Of a DNA stretch of 64,000 nucleotides, positions 19,248-30,807 are shown piece by piece. The notes below the pieces were generated by a model, which was given only the letters and a program-made list of their open reading frames with translations, was not told the DNA's origin and did no database searches. Within the stretch, counting starts at the first letter, position 1. Each line of letters starts with the position of its first letter. Source of the DNA: Phymatolithon calcareum (Eukaryota; Rhodophyta; Florideophyceae; Hapalidiales); the NCBI GenBank assembly GCA_977006965.1, contig OZ345352.1, forward strand, positions 2,542,001 through 2,606,000. The letters are read 5' to 3'. The position numbers and the translations under genes were made by a program.

Positions 19248-21560
19248 ACACTGTACTGCTTCCACATGCACAGATGTACAGTACTGTACCAGTACGAGGC
19301 AGAGCGCATGCGCATAAATTCAAGAGTTACGAAATCCTAGTTATTAATGGTAGAATCTATGGTATCGGGACATGGACCAGCCCATGTCCGACATCATCGC
19401 GGATTAGAAAATTTGGTTATGGCGCCTCCTGCGTCTCGTATTGGACCAAAAATCAAACTTCTGCTCTCTATCTACTGGGCATGTAACGTCACACCTCGTT
19501 AACCGCACTTTTTACGAATGATCTTGAAGAATATAGATTCGCATTGTTTCTACAACGAAAGAGCAGTTTTTGATCCACATCCACACACTGTGTGACTGAC
19601 TACAGCACAGTTTGCTGCATGTGCGGTGCGCTTCCATTCATGTTCCTGACCGGTTGGCACAGTCCCATGCCCGCACGGAAAGAATAGAATGGTCCGTACT
19701 CGCAAATAGAACAGCTCTCCAGCGTTCACGCCCCGTACCAATTAATAAATCACCGAATACTGTGTGCTTCCAGCATTTTTAATACTATCTACTCTGTGCG
19801 CGGCAGTGAAACGATTCGGAAAAGTGTGCGCTGTGGATCATAACACTGGAATCTCCTGATTGCCAGCACTTTTTTCGGCCTAACTTCCTGCTCCGTGTAC
19901 GAAGCAAAACTTTTTTCTATCGCCATGATGACCTCTCGTGACATTTGTACTACAAGATCATCCACTATCTAGTATAAATGTTGTTGCGCTGTTAAAGTTG
20001 CCACATCCGCGGCGAGTACGGACAAGGAGGCTCGTGAATATTGTGTGCCATTTTGCTGTTAACTTTCTCTCAACCCGAATTACGTGCGAAGAAGAACAGT
20101 GAAGAGTTGAGATATGAAAAAAGGGACGCTCTAAGACATGTTAATCAGCCCGATTGGGTAGGAGAGAGGGTCCCCACAAAATCAATAATAAACTTTTCGC
20201 CTCGAATCTCCCGGAATTTGTAACTGCTGTCATTTTGAACTGCGCATCTGCGGCAAACGCGGGCTACGACTGAAGTGCTATATCCATTTCGCGTTCTCGG
20301 TATTTCGAGATCTCCTGCCGCGAAAGCAAACTGGTGTTAGCAGGTCCATTCTTCTCTGGACGTCGTACGTATGCACGCCACTATAACCAACATGATAGAT
20401 ATGATGTGCGGCTTCTGGGCACCGTTGAGGCTGATGGAAGCTGAGTGATGTCATTGCTGTGACTGTGCAAAGCCACGTGTGTGCTATGGTGAGCGGAGCT
20501 ATGATTCGTGGAAGAAATAAAAATATGTCGGGCATGACCCTGGTTGCTGGTCTTGCTCGTGTGTTTTTCGTGCGAGAAATTGCCCGGGTTTATATGGGAA
20601 TATCGAAGATAACGCAAGGCAGAATGTGCAGGACGTAGAGAGAGTTGGATATACTTTTCTTCAGGTCTATGGGGACCCTCTCAGTTTCGATCGCACTCTT
20701 TTGACACTGAGCGCTTCAAAGTTATTTAGTAGTAAAGATTTTCTCGCCCTTGTTACTGCAGAGGCTTGCATTACATCGTCCAACGTATGGCACATGCCGT
20801 TGATCGTTATTCGTAGCTCTTCTAGTTTCCCGCACGTCGTGAACTGGAATTTCGTGCCAGATTCTGAAGCACTTGCTTATTTTGGACGCCCGGAACGCCA
20901 CTGCGTACTTTGCTTTACTGCTCGATTTCAGAGGGCAAAACGACAGGGTGGCTTATCGGGGCAGGAAACATAGATATCTTTTGTAGACACGCAATGATGC
21001 AGTGGCGCCAGAAGCTGCAGGAATAGGCGACCTAAATTCCGGCATAGGTTCTGCGAGCAGGAAGCGCGCAATATGCTTCCAGCAAAACCCCATGGCTGGA
21101 AGGCAATCGGAAGCCTACTTAAGCAGTTTCCCCCCTCTTAGTTTTAGTAGATAGCATCTCATCGCCTCATCGGAGAGAGATCACCCCTTTTCCAGATAAA
21201 CCCCAACTTTATGTTTTCACTCCCAGTGATTACACTTTGTTGTAGTGCTCTCTCACCCACGATGCCCATCGTGGGGTATGGTTCTGGTGTGTGGGCGCTG
21301 AACGAAGCCACTAACGGCTGCATGCCGAGGCGCGTGTGCAGTGGGAGCTCTGCATTGTTGCCGTCATCTGAGTCGTTTGGAAGCGTGAACACGCAATAAA
21401 AATGAGCACCGAGACATGGCAAAGAAGTTGGATTATTTCCAACTTTGCAATTCAGCAAAAGTAACCTTCGAGTCGCGGAAGTGAAAATATCTCTCTGGCA
21501 CATTTTAACGTTGATGGTCTATGTCTTGGTGGGAAAGAGTGCAAGTTTTCACTTCTACGT
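19248..21560 (+). repeat. X repeat, copy 3
   Basis: Start of duplication unit 2. It lacks about 210 bp present in the other X copies at the point 19,857 and is interrupted by a solo LTR at 20,982-21,234. Confidence 0.7.
20982..21234 (+). mobile_element. solo LTR, copy 1
   Basis: A 253-bp insertion beginning TGTAGACACG and ending GTGATTACA (TG...CA ends), flanked by a 4-bp duplication CTTT (20,978-20,981 and 21,235-21,238). Paralogous X copies (about 7,545 and 18,270) lack it. A second family member with the same ends occurs in both palindrome arms. No internal retroelement sequence was found. Confidence 0.75.
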
Positions 21561-21590
21561 GGGAGGCGTAGTGCTCCACCCTGCTGATGT

Positions 21591-21640
21591 AACCATTGTG
21601 ACGGTGAATCGTTACAAACGATTTCACCGTCACAATGGTT
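21591..21640. repeat. 50-nt hairpin
   Basis: Inverted repeat AACCATTGTGACGGTGAA / TTCACCGTCACAATGGTT around a small loop, located in sequence that the paralog near 7,860 lacks. Confidence 0.7.
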
Positions 21641-24403
21641 TCAGCTGATACCGCAACAAGGCGGCTGCACTATTCACGGCCACAATGCTGAAAGTTAAGG
21701 CCAGTAGGGTCGCCTGCGCGGACGAACCTGTTGAAGAGCACTTCTTCCTAGTCTAGTTACAATCGATTTTTATTACTGAAATGCACGTTTTGTGCGCATT
21801 ACGTTTGCGCTTCTACTCACACTTGATACGATCTCGCTGTATGTTCTACTTTAGCCTTGCTCAAACCCTCGCACATCGCACATCTCACATCCCACAACAA
21901 CAACAAAACACCAAGAACTCAGCGACCGTGGAGATACTCACCGTCTCTGCTGGCAGCATCTTTCTTAATAAATAGAACTCCCACAGACGCTCCTGTACTG
22001 TGCGGGGTTGACATTTCTGTCGCACGCGCGACACTCTTAACGACTCACTGCACACGCGTTCGTTTCAGTACAACAATAAAACCTTTTTTAAACTCCAGGT
22101 AGCACGAACCGACTATGTCTTAACTTCCTAACTGCTCATTCCTCATGCATACTCGACCCGGTTCGCATCCGCTGCGCATTGCGTGTAACATCCTTCTTTC
22201 GTCGGATGGTTCCATCCATGAGGCATGTTCGTTATTGGAACTGCGCCTGGTCACGAACCAGATTTCTGAAACCCAGCAAATACACCATTTTGAACATCAT
22301 AAAGTAAAGTAAAGCTTAGAAATGTAGAGATTTCTACAGTAGAGGATTTAGCAGCTCGGTTTGGTCCAGTCATATTGCTGCAATTGTTCATTTTGCGTGT
22401 GACTGGGAACTAAGGTTAGGGGGTGTTCCGGAAGCTAGGCAATTTTGTAGAGAATTCCGTCGGGCAACCACTACTGAGCTAAGCAATTCGACAATGTCCA
22501 GTAGGACCCTCATAGAAAGGCAAGAACGCGCCCCATATCATGAGCTTCACGCATAATTGTGCCAGTCAATATCCACGCTGGTCAAAATTGAGCTCACCAT
22601 GCGTGTAGATATGCACTGGTGTGGAAAAAATGGTTACTGCTAAAAATATAAGAGATATACAAAAATGCGAAATTCACGAAATTTAAGTTTTCTGCCACGC
22701 TCAACGCGCATCGAATGCATAGACGACTACGATGCTTTTAGAGGAGATATATATGTATATCTCCCCGATGAAGCTCGCAAGGCAATTCTTAATTGTAGAG
22801 GAGAGAACACTGTAATGCAAGGATCACCACAGGACGAGTTTTCAAGATCAAATATCCAAAGGCTGGTTATTGTGGGTCGGAGGCCTGGCAGAATGATATC
22901 TGGGAAGTACTGGTTCTCCAACAAGAAGACATGCCATGAACATATTATAGTATGTCAATGTTGTACAGTGCCCAGCAGGCGCGATGTGAAGTATCCACTA
23001 TGTTTCCATGCGTGTCTAGGATAAAGTTTTCACAGATTACTTACTTACGAACCATTTCGCCACGCGTTTTTAGATGAGAACGTCTATAACATTTATTCAA
23101 CTACGAAATACGAAGGTAAATATGTTATACAGATTCGACCTCACTGTCGTAAAGAAAAATCTTTGTCTCGTGCGAGCCGCCATGTGTAAAATCACACGAT
23201 AAAGCTGTTACACGGTGGTAGTCGTGCGGTAACGTTGGTGCAGGTGGACGCCTATTGAAGTGTCCAGGGACTAGGGGGAAGAGCCTAGCGAAGCCCAATT
23301 AATCAGAGGGGAGTGTGTTGATCGTAGTGCGTTCTACAGAAATGCAAAATAGTTGGGAGTGCATGTGCACGGAGAAATAAATACACAGGAGCTCGTCGGC
23401 CACTGGGCCCGGGCAGTTTGAGCCCATGTAACCAAGCAACCGTAAAGGGCGCCATGCAGCCGTGATTGACAGCACGCTGTGTTTCAGTACCAGAGTGATC
23501 AAATCGTTTCTGAGAATACTGTCTCTCGTTCTGGTCACTTTTTCGTAATCAGCAGAAGCCATACTGTATCGAGAATTTGCCCAAATTTTGGGCACCCATG
23601 AAATCAGAAACACTTGTGTAGATCTAACCAATAGTAGCAGCACTTGTGTCGCCAATAGAAGTCGGCGGGAACAAAAATAATTTTAAAATTATTCGTATTT
23701 ATATACAATTTTCTATTTGTTCGTCTTCATTCCAATCCCCTTTATCATAACAATCATATACAGGTACTGATCTTCAGTCCATGCGAAGGTCGATCAAAAA
23801 CCGCTGCCAATCTCATCTCATCTGCAACGTACATTGTCGTACAATCGAGCATCGCCGTGCAGCCATGCTGTTCATTTCGCTAGCCCGGCGCGGATCGCTT
23901 GTACCATTTTCGCGCCACATTTCTCATCTCCCAGTTTGAAGAGAAAGCAATTGGCTTTTATGTCCGCCTACTGAACTCTTGCAACTTCTACTAGTCGACG
24001 TCATGCTGCGATATCTACCGCCCAAGAATGAAAAGAAGGCCCGAAACGGTCCTGCTGCCTTCTGTCCTCTCATGGCTAAACTCACTTTTGTTGTGACGAC
24101 GAATTTTACCGAGGAGTGACAAGTCCAAGGCATTGGTTTATATTCTTCGATCTAATACATAATGGCACACGATTATGTGCATGTATGCAACGAGTCGGCA
24201 TATTGAACGGCGCCTCTAGAGCACATGCGGTGAAAACGTACGTCTTCTGCCTCGTACACTAGTTTTCATGTATGTCCTTTCGCGGCGAAAATCGGCAAAT
24301 CGGACACAGTTTCACGCTCCATGCCTAATACAGCAGTTGCAGGAGCAGCACAGGCCCAAGATATGAAGAGAGGCGAACAACATATACGGCGGAACCGGCA
24401 TAA

Positions 24404-24757
24404 CTACGTTGCGGCACGGCCGCAAGTGCTGTCATGTTGGACGCCATTCTGTGCACCGGCACTGTGCCCCGAGGCATCTACCGTTGCAGTTTTCCAGGCG
24501 ACGTTCAGGTTACCCTGATGCGGACCGTCCTGTTCTCCAGCTGCGTCATCCAAAGCAGTCCCCTCATCGGAATTAGGTCCTTCGTCAACGTGAGCGATCT
24601 CATGTGCATCGTTTGGGATATGCCCAGGGGTCCAGGCTTCTGGGAGATGAAGCGGCGGCATTGTTACAACAGGGAATTGCGGGCGCGTGCGCGGACGGCG
24701 AGGTGGGGCGGTGAGTTGAACTGGAGCTGTTGGAGGAGTCATGAAAGGGTCGGCCAT
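24404..24757 (-). CDS. MADPF-family proline-rich small protein, intact (117 aa)
   Basis: Function unknown. The ATG is in a CCATGGCC context and the frame ends in TAG. Residues 1-5 are MADPF; residues 1-45 are rich in Pro with PPLHLPEAWTPG at 34-45; an acidic stretch follows (DEGTALDDAAGEQD, 64-77); the C-terminus has VQHDST at 106-111. There is no signal peptide, membrane segment, cysteine cluster or catalytic motif, so it is probably largely disordered. The start, the AWTPG core and the C-terminus are kept in diverged copies at 37 and 49/61 kb (start and core also at 44 kb), while linker residues vary. That pattern, and exact conservation of length (354 bp here, at 49,010 and at 61,236), argues for a real protein. 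It sits near the left of repeat R1, transcribed away from the plus-strand R1 peptides. A TATTTAAG box lies 110 bp upstream. Confidence 0.65.
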   Translation of the reverse strand: MADPFMTPPTAPVQLTAPPRRPRTRPQFPVVTMPPLHLPEAWTPGHIPNDAHEIAHVDEGPNSDEGTALDDAAGEQDGPHQGNLNVAWKTATVDASGHSAGAQNGVQHDSTCGRAAT

Positions 24758-24864
24758 GGCGCTGTGGGGGAGACTTGTGTTCGGGCTTGTCTTCGTGTTG
24801 AGTTTGAAATTTGACTAAGTTTGTCCTTTTTGTTGCGCGGGATGAGAAGAATGCCTGTGCTTCC

Positions 24865-24872
24865 TATTTAAG
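24865..24872 (-). promoter_or_regulatory. TATA-like box of the MADPF gene
   Basis: Plus-strand CTATTTAAG (minus strand CTTAAATAG) about 110 bp upstream of the ATG. A matching TTAAG/TATAAG box lies 73-135 bp upstream of six other copies: 37,870, 44,779, 49,462, 54,642, 55,130 and 61,689. Confidence 0.5.
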
Positions 24873-26505
24873 GCTAAGAATTCATTCTTCAGTTTTGTGT
24901 TACTCGCCCGATGGTTCTTGATACTTGGGCGCATTGCGTAACTGCCCAGTGTAGATGTGTAGTTTATCTCGGCCGTATGGAAGGGTTCACCACTGAACTA
25001 TGGAATTGTTGGAGAAGAAGTGGCTTCTAAATGCATGCTTTGTTCCTCTATTGGGTGGATGCGTGGCGGCGTCACGATTATGGTTCCACTCATACGGCCT
25101 CATCGAAGGTTTGGAATGCTCAACAGTGCACAGAACGTCGTAGTGAGCAGCTCGATCTCCACTTTGGCAAGTCAGCGCTTACTTTGTGGCAGCGTTGATA
25201 GTGCTCTTGGAGCGCGTTTTCGAGTCATCATTTTTTCGTTGGAACATTGTCCTGCGTCCCGTCGCTCTCCGACCAGTGCTACTTAACGATTGAAAGCCAT
25301 ATGTGCTGTTGCCTGGAATACAGTCACCGCACATTTGGTCACGGCCCGGAATGAGCCAGTTGCTTAGGAGCAGCTTGCGATGCCAATGACAGCCGTCCAC
25401 TCCTCGTTCTTATCCACAGTCCAAGCATACCGTAAATGCAAATTGCGTCAACCATTATGCCTGCTTGCGATGATCACACGCAGGCCGATGGAGAGGGATA
25501 TTCCCCTGGTCTTAACTGCTCGTATACTCAACGAATATGTCATGTACGCCGTATAAGTGGTAGACACTGTGCAAGCGCATGGCGCAGGCTTCTCTTCAAT
25601 TCTCCTTCGGAGTACCCAACCTCAAACAAACACAACTTCTCTGTTGCTTTCTGTGCTTTAAAGTACAAACTTCTGTTTTTGCTTCGTCCGCTTTGGGCGC
25701 AATCCTTGTAGATCCGACGAAGACTCTCACGCCTCGCGAGAGCGGACGGCCTGCTTGGTCAAAGTGTTGTTGGAAAAACGCCAAGGGCTATTGCGCGTGA
25801 CTGCTGATGTCACCATCTTGGTTTACGCAATATAACCTAATGAAGCACGACTCACTCGTCGCGAATTCAACAATTCGCTTGGAATCATAGCTGTATGCGA
25901 GGAGGGCACATACAGTACGCGTGATTGAGAAAGAGTCAACAGTGCCTACTTTTAATGGTCTCTGCAGCCAGTTGCATATGCATGTTTCCTGCAGTTGGAA
26001 GATAGTGATCAGCCTTGTGACATATAGTTCTGAACCAGGATTCTGTGCTACAGGCCGAACCACAGCAAAAAGTCTGTTCCATTAAATTAGAGTATTGGGA
26101 CCAAACTCCCCTGCGGAGAAATTCTGGTCGTTGCCGATCTGAAACGAGCACAGTTCCATCCTAGTGCTGTCCCGGTTGCGGATTGAACGCTCGACCAGGT
26201 GCACATGCACGTCACGCGTGTTCATCGTTGCTGTGATCCGTCCATCTAATCTTGGCACACAACTATGGATACGGGGATTGGTGGGGACTTTGGCTGCTCA
26301 AAGTGACCGCAATTGGAATAAGTTTCAGATGAGTGTGGCAAAGCGATTGAGAACTCTCGTTGCCTCAGCGGAGGAGGATGTGCCGCGTCATCGCGCGAAA
26401 GTAGAAGCAGGAGTGAATCCCTTGGTCAAAAAAAGGACCGATGTTCAGCGGACTGGTATTGAGCTATCAGTGCATGATGTATCAATTGGAAAGGTCGATA
26501 CTGTA

Positions 26506-27260
26506 CTGTTGCACAAAAAGGAGGAATCGGTCTTTGGCGCAGAAGACGTAAGACAAATGTCATACGTGGCAATTTCGAGTGGTTGTCACAATGGGGAGTT
26601 TCCGATTCGGCGGCCTCCTCAGACGGGACGGTCGCAAAGGTGGCAGCTCTGTGGGCATTCACCCCAAATTGCGGATTGAGGAGTTCATTGCACTCGGTGC
26701 GCGTCACTGCAATGGGCGTGGGCGGCCAACACCGTTCGTGGAACGGCTTTGCGCTGACGGGCGCACGACAAGGTTACTGATAAAGGCTTTGGGCGTATGT
26801 ACACGCTCTGCGGCGGGTGTCCGCCGATCTATGGGATGATGTTGGTGCTTGTTGAGGACGAGCCTTTTAACTAATGGTTGCCGTTGGCGCGAGGCGCCAA
26901 CGAGAGCGACTGCGGGCGCGAGGCGGCATGGTCGCGAATGGCGCGCTGACGGTCGTAGACCGTGGAATCGGTCTAAGGAGCGCGCGTGGTACTTGGTATG
27001 CTTGCGCGGGGTCTTGCGAGGTTGAGACGGCCGCTGAGTTACCTGGAGAAACCCCTCATATAGTCGCCCCAGGAGGCGACCTACAAGGAGAAGGGGCATC
27101 GAACTGGAGTTGTGCTACGGTGGAAATTGGATTGCATCGGGGTGTGGGTTTGTTCGATCGTTGTTAAGTTGAAGACGGAAGGTAAAGCGTTTTCGAGTTT
27201 GGTCCTGGATTGGACCTGTTGTTTTGGTTGCTAAAGCGCTCGCGTTGGATTACGCGACAG
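26506..27260 (+). mobile_element. Tc1/mariner-like non-autonomous element (TA target), copy 2
   Basis: A 755-bp insertion with ends CTGTTGC and GCGACAG between TA at 26,504-26,505 and 27,261-27,262. Unit 1 of the duplication has the bare site at 12,783-12,784 (GATACAG-TA-CTGTATTG). It is homologous to 4,751-5,530 in reverse orientation. No transposase was found. Confidence 0.75.
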
Positions 27261-28139
27261 TACTGTATTGTACTGGCGTGACTGAAGCCTCTTTGACGAG
27301 TCGCACGTATGCCGATATTTTCTTGAAATATTATTCACACACATCACTTTATTGGTGCTATGTGGGGGGGGGGGGGGCTGCTCCTACTGTACATAGTTGA
27401 CGGGTGCAATCAGGAAATCGCGCGCGGGAAGTACCATACAGTCAGTTTTTTCTCGGAAGTTTCTGAAACATCTACAGCAACTTTGGCGCCATGGAGCCAA
27501 AGCTGACAAATCAACGCTGCACGTGGCATCAGCCCCTCTGGCAGTTGATATGCCCTGATGGCCGGAGAAAATAATATATTCTCCATCTGCAGTAGCGCAT
27601 GTTGGCACTGTTTGATTTCCACACTCAGCCGGCACATCCACTTCGAAATCTTGTGTCGCATGAAGTTCCATGCTTGAGTACGGCTGTGGTGGATGTGTAA
27701 TAATCAATGTGTGACAGTGCAATCGTGGGCTGCAGGATAGCGAGCGAGCTTCCGTTGAAAGGTCGTATGTTTTCCACAGAATTCCACGCAACAATGATGT
27801 AACATTGCGTGTGCCTTCAGGTTACTGTGTTTGGAATTTTTGTCACGCCAAAGTCAATTTCCTCGAAATACTGTGACAGATTTAGACGTTATCCGCTGTG
27901 CTTTTCGTCGACTTTGGATCGATCCCTGTCCACCTCCCAGATCCATTGCGGCCTACGTGAAAGTGTCAAAATTCAGTCCAAGAGCATCTTAAAGGCCCCT
28001 TAGATGTGGAGTAACTTACACCATGTGTAGCTCAAATATCCTGCGATAAGAGAAGAAAGAAAGTGTCGATGGCACTGGATCTGGGAGATGTAAAGAGTAG
28101 CTATGCTTCCGTGACGCTTTCAGGTCATGACTACACTTT

Positions 28140-29330
28140 GCTAAGTGATTCAAGTGAAAGCCTCACTGTGCACTGTTGAAAAAGAGCCTCTTTCATTCGC
28201 AATTCGCAGCGAAGCACAGGCTTCTTTGCACGCACTGGTTATTTCACCGCTTCCCATATCCCTGGCGAGAACAAGCAAGAAACGAAGATTCCGAACTCGA
28301 TGAAGCTCTCACAGTTATTTCAAACTTAATGCCCAAGCAACGACTTTCCGATATTCAAAAAGAGATGCTGGAAATGGCAGTTGATACCGTCCAAAGAAAA
28401 TGTCCGAAATCAAAATGAAAACGTAAGCGAAGGATTGTAGCGCAACGAAAAGTCTCTCAGGTGCAATGATAATTGACTAAGGGAGCTTCAATAAAACAGA
28501 AATCCATCCATCCATTCGCAATTCGCTCGCACTGTCGATCTTTGGTAAAAATCTTACCACAGAACCACACAATTTCTTCATCAATGACTCACGGTGACTG
28601 TGCCAATTTTGTGTTCCCTTTCATTGTGCCAAGATAAGGCACGAGAAGAGTCTTCAGCTATCCAAGCGCTCGGAATCGAGTGAACTGAAAAACCTTCCGG
28701 ATAGAGCAGTATCTGGGCCATATGCGCAGCACACCTTCACAGGTTCAGTGCTCGATTCTGCTTGTGCCTACATTGCACTTTGTGCATGTTCAGTTTGTGT
28801 AAGAGCGTCATTGACTTCGGGAGTGTCTACGCCGCTGAGCCCAACGATCATTCCTGATGTGATGTTAATGGCCGTAGCAAGACGGCTATCAGTTTCTCAG
28901 CATAGCCGGTGAAGCGACTTTTCTCTCCCGGCCTCTGCAGTGCAATTGTTCTTGGCCAGTGCTGGCAAGACTATCAGCCGTATATCCAGCACGAAGGTTT
29001 CTATGGCGCTTTTAAATAAACTTGCATTTATATGAAAACGCCAGAGACTTCCGAAGAGATGGGCAAGGCTTTCTCAGTTGCTACCTGCTTTTGTGTAGCT
29101 CACTAAAACACACCGCAAGAGGGCGGACGGAAAAACGTCGAATCTCAAAATATTCTATCTCATTTGAGGAAGTCCTGTATAGTCGAGAACTCAACTGTTC
29201 GTACCTGTGCTCTTCGTTCTGTATGCACTTTATGAGGGTCCTGCTGAATAGCAAAATCTCATCCATGGCTTTTTCTGTGTCCAGTTTGTTTTCTCCTGCG
29301 TGTGACTTGTGGGGGTTGTGCACCGGCTGC
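28140..29330. other. duplicate of 13,670-14,860, no gene recognised
   Basis: Near-identical copy; nothing beyond short frames shared with the first copy. Confidence 0.4.
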
Positions 29331-29332
29331 GA

Positions 29333-29528
29333 GGGATGACATGAGCCCGAGGGCATGATATTCAACCGAGGCGCAGCCGAGGTCCGAATATCATGGCCTG
29401 AGGGTGATTGTCATCCCGAGAGTACGATGTACAACACGCTTGTCAACCGCCTGAGAAACAAGTGGAAAATAAGGATTTCGTACGAGTGTCCTATCAAAGC
29501 TGCTATGTCATCCCTAGGGATGACATAG
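29333..29528. repeat. hairpin cluster, second copy
   Basis: Copy of 14,863-15,058, including the perfect 26-bp palindrome at 29,503-29,528. Confidence 0.7.
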
Positions 29529-29788
29529 AAGCAATCAGTTGCTAGAGGAAGCCGATCATCGGCATGTCTACCCCCTCAGCCGGTTGACAACTCGAACAAG
29601 TCTACGATATCATTCTGCTGGACGAAGAGAAAACAAAATAATGTTTGACAGTGGTTGGGCACGTTTGAGATGAACAGTCCGGCTCTTGTGGTTGAAAAAG
29701 CTCAATCTTCAGTCCCGAGAAACGTCACGAGTTTCATGGCTTCCCTCCAATATCAGTGGTATTTTTGCAGGTTGTCCGAAATTGTGAG

Positions 29789-30370
29789 ATGAACCTCGGC
29801 CTTTTAATTTCAACTAGTACTATTGAGGTTAATGGTGCATGTACCTCACCATGTATTCGCGAAACAAAGAGTGAGATCCGTCTGCACCTGATCCCAAAGC
29901 GTTCGTATGCAGGCAGGGCAGGCTGCTCCACGCATATTGCGCACTTGGAACGATACTCCGCGGGATTCCATACACGCATGATTTGGGAATGGTCATCAAC
30001 TGAGCGGCCTCCTTCGGCAGCGTCGCGTCATATTACATCTCCCAAAAAAGCGGATGTCTTTGTCGCCAACAATGGTACGGGTTTCCTTTTCTCCGATATC
30101 ATTTCTTCTGTCGATGTCCCTAGTTGGCCATATCAAAATTGCCGTGGCCTACATTCTTCGCCGATGGGGGCAGGACTAGCGGCGATATGTCGAGCACGGG
30201 GCCCTGCGGGCACGAGCGTCGCATTGGAGGCGGGTTTGTCAGTGTCCTTGTGCCCGTTACTGGCGAGGGAAATGGATCATGTGGCGTGGGGTAAGGAAAG
30301 GAAGGCATGGTTAGATTATCGTGTGCGATTCGGAGGCACACCAGACTGCTTCATGACTTCCCTCAAGTAA
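29789..30370 (+). CDS. hypothetical frame, 193 codons (duplicate)
   Basis: Duplicate of 15,319-15,900 with three amino-acid changes visible and no stop. The same doubt applies about which strand, if either, is coding. Confidence 0.22.
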   Translation: MNLGLLISTSTIEVNGACTSPCIRETKSEIRLHLIPKRSYAGRAGCSTHIAHLERYSAGFHTRMIWEWSSTERPPSAASRHITSPKKADVFVANNGTGFLFSDIISSVDVPSWPYQNCRGLHSSPMGAGLAAICRARGPAGTSVALEAGLSVSLCPLLAREMDHVAWGKERKAWLDYRVRFGGTPDCFMTSLK

Positions 30371-30807
30371 GTTATCGTCGAGGCGATCATACCTTAAGTA
30401 CAGAACAAGAGAGGTCAGAACGCTGAATCTATTATATCCGTCTAGTAAGTACGGACTGTGTGCTTATGTGGCATCCGCGGAGACTGTCGGTGCCCAGCAA
30501 CGAGGGACGTCCAAAATGTTGCGTGTAAAGTACAGCATCATAATTCTCTGTGCGGACGCAATCCGGTGACGAATGCGGAAAATTCAGCGCGTTTGTTTGA
30601 CGTGGACGTGTGTCTGTGACCTTATCTGCTTGCATGAAGCCCAGTAAGATTGACCAGTACAGACGTGTGTCGGAAAGTCGGTCGAAATGCAAAGCGTAAA
30701 TGAATCTGTAATAATGATGGCTCTGGCATATGTCCTGTCTGATATATCAGAGAGGTGAAGGCCTATCGATAGGCCCTCACCTTCTGTATACAGTAATACT
30801 GTACACT

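Larger units (their letters stand above)
22343..28130 (+). repeat. R1 long repeat, copy B
   Basis: Left part (22,343-23,370) is moderately diverged from copy A; the rest is almost identical to it. It carries the intact MADPF-family gene and a Tc1/mariner-like insertion at 26,506-27,260. Confidence 0.75.
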
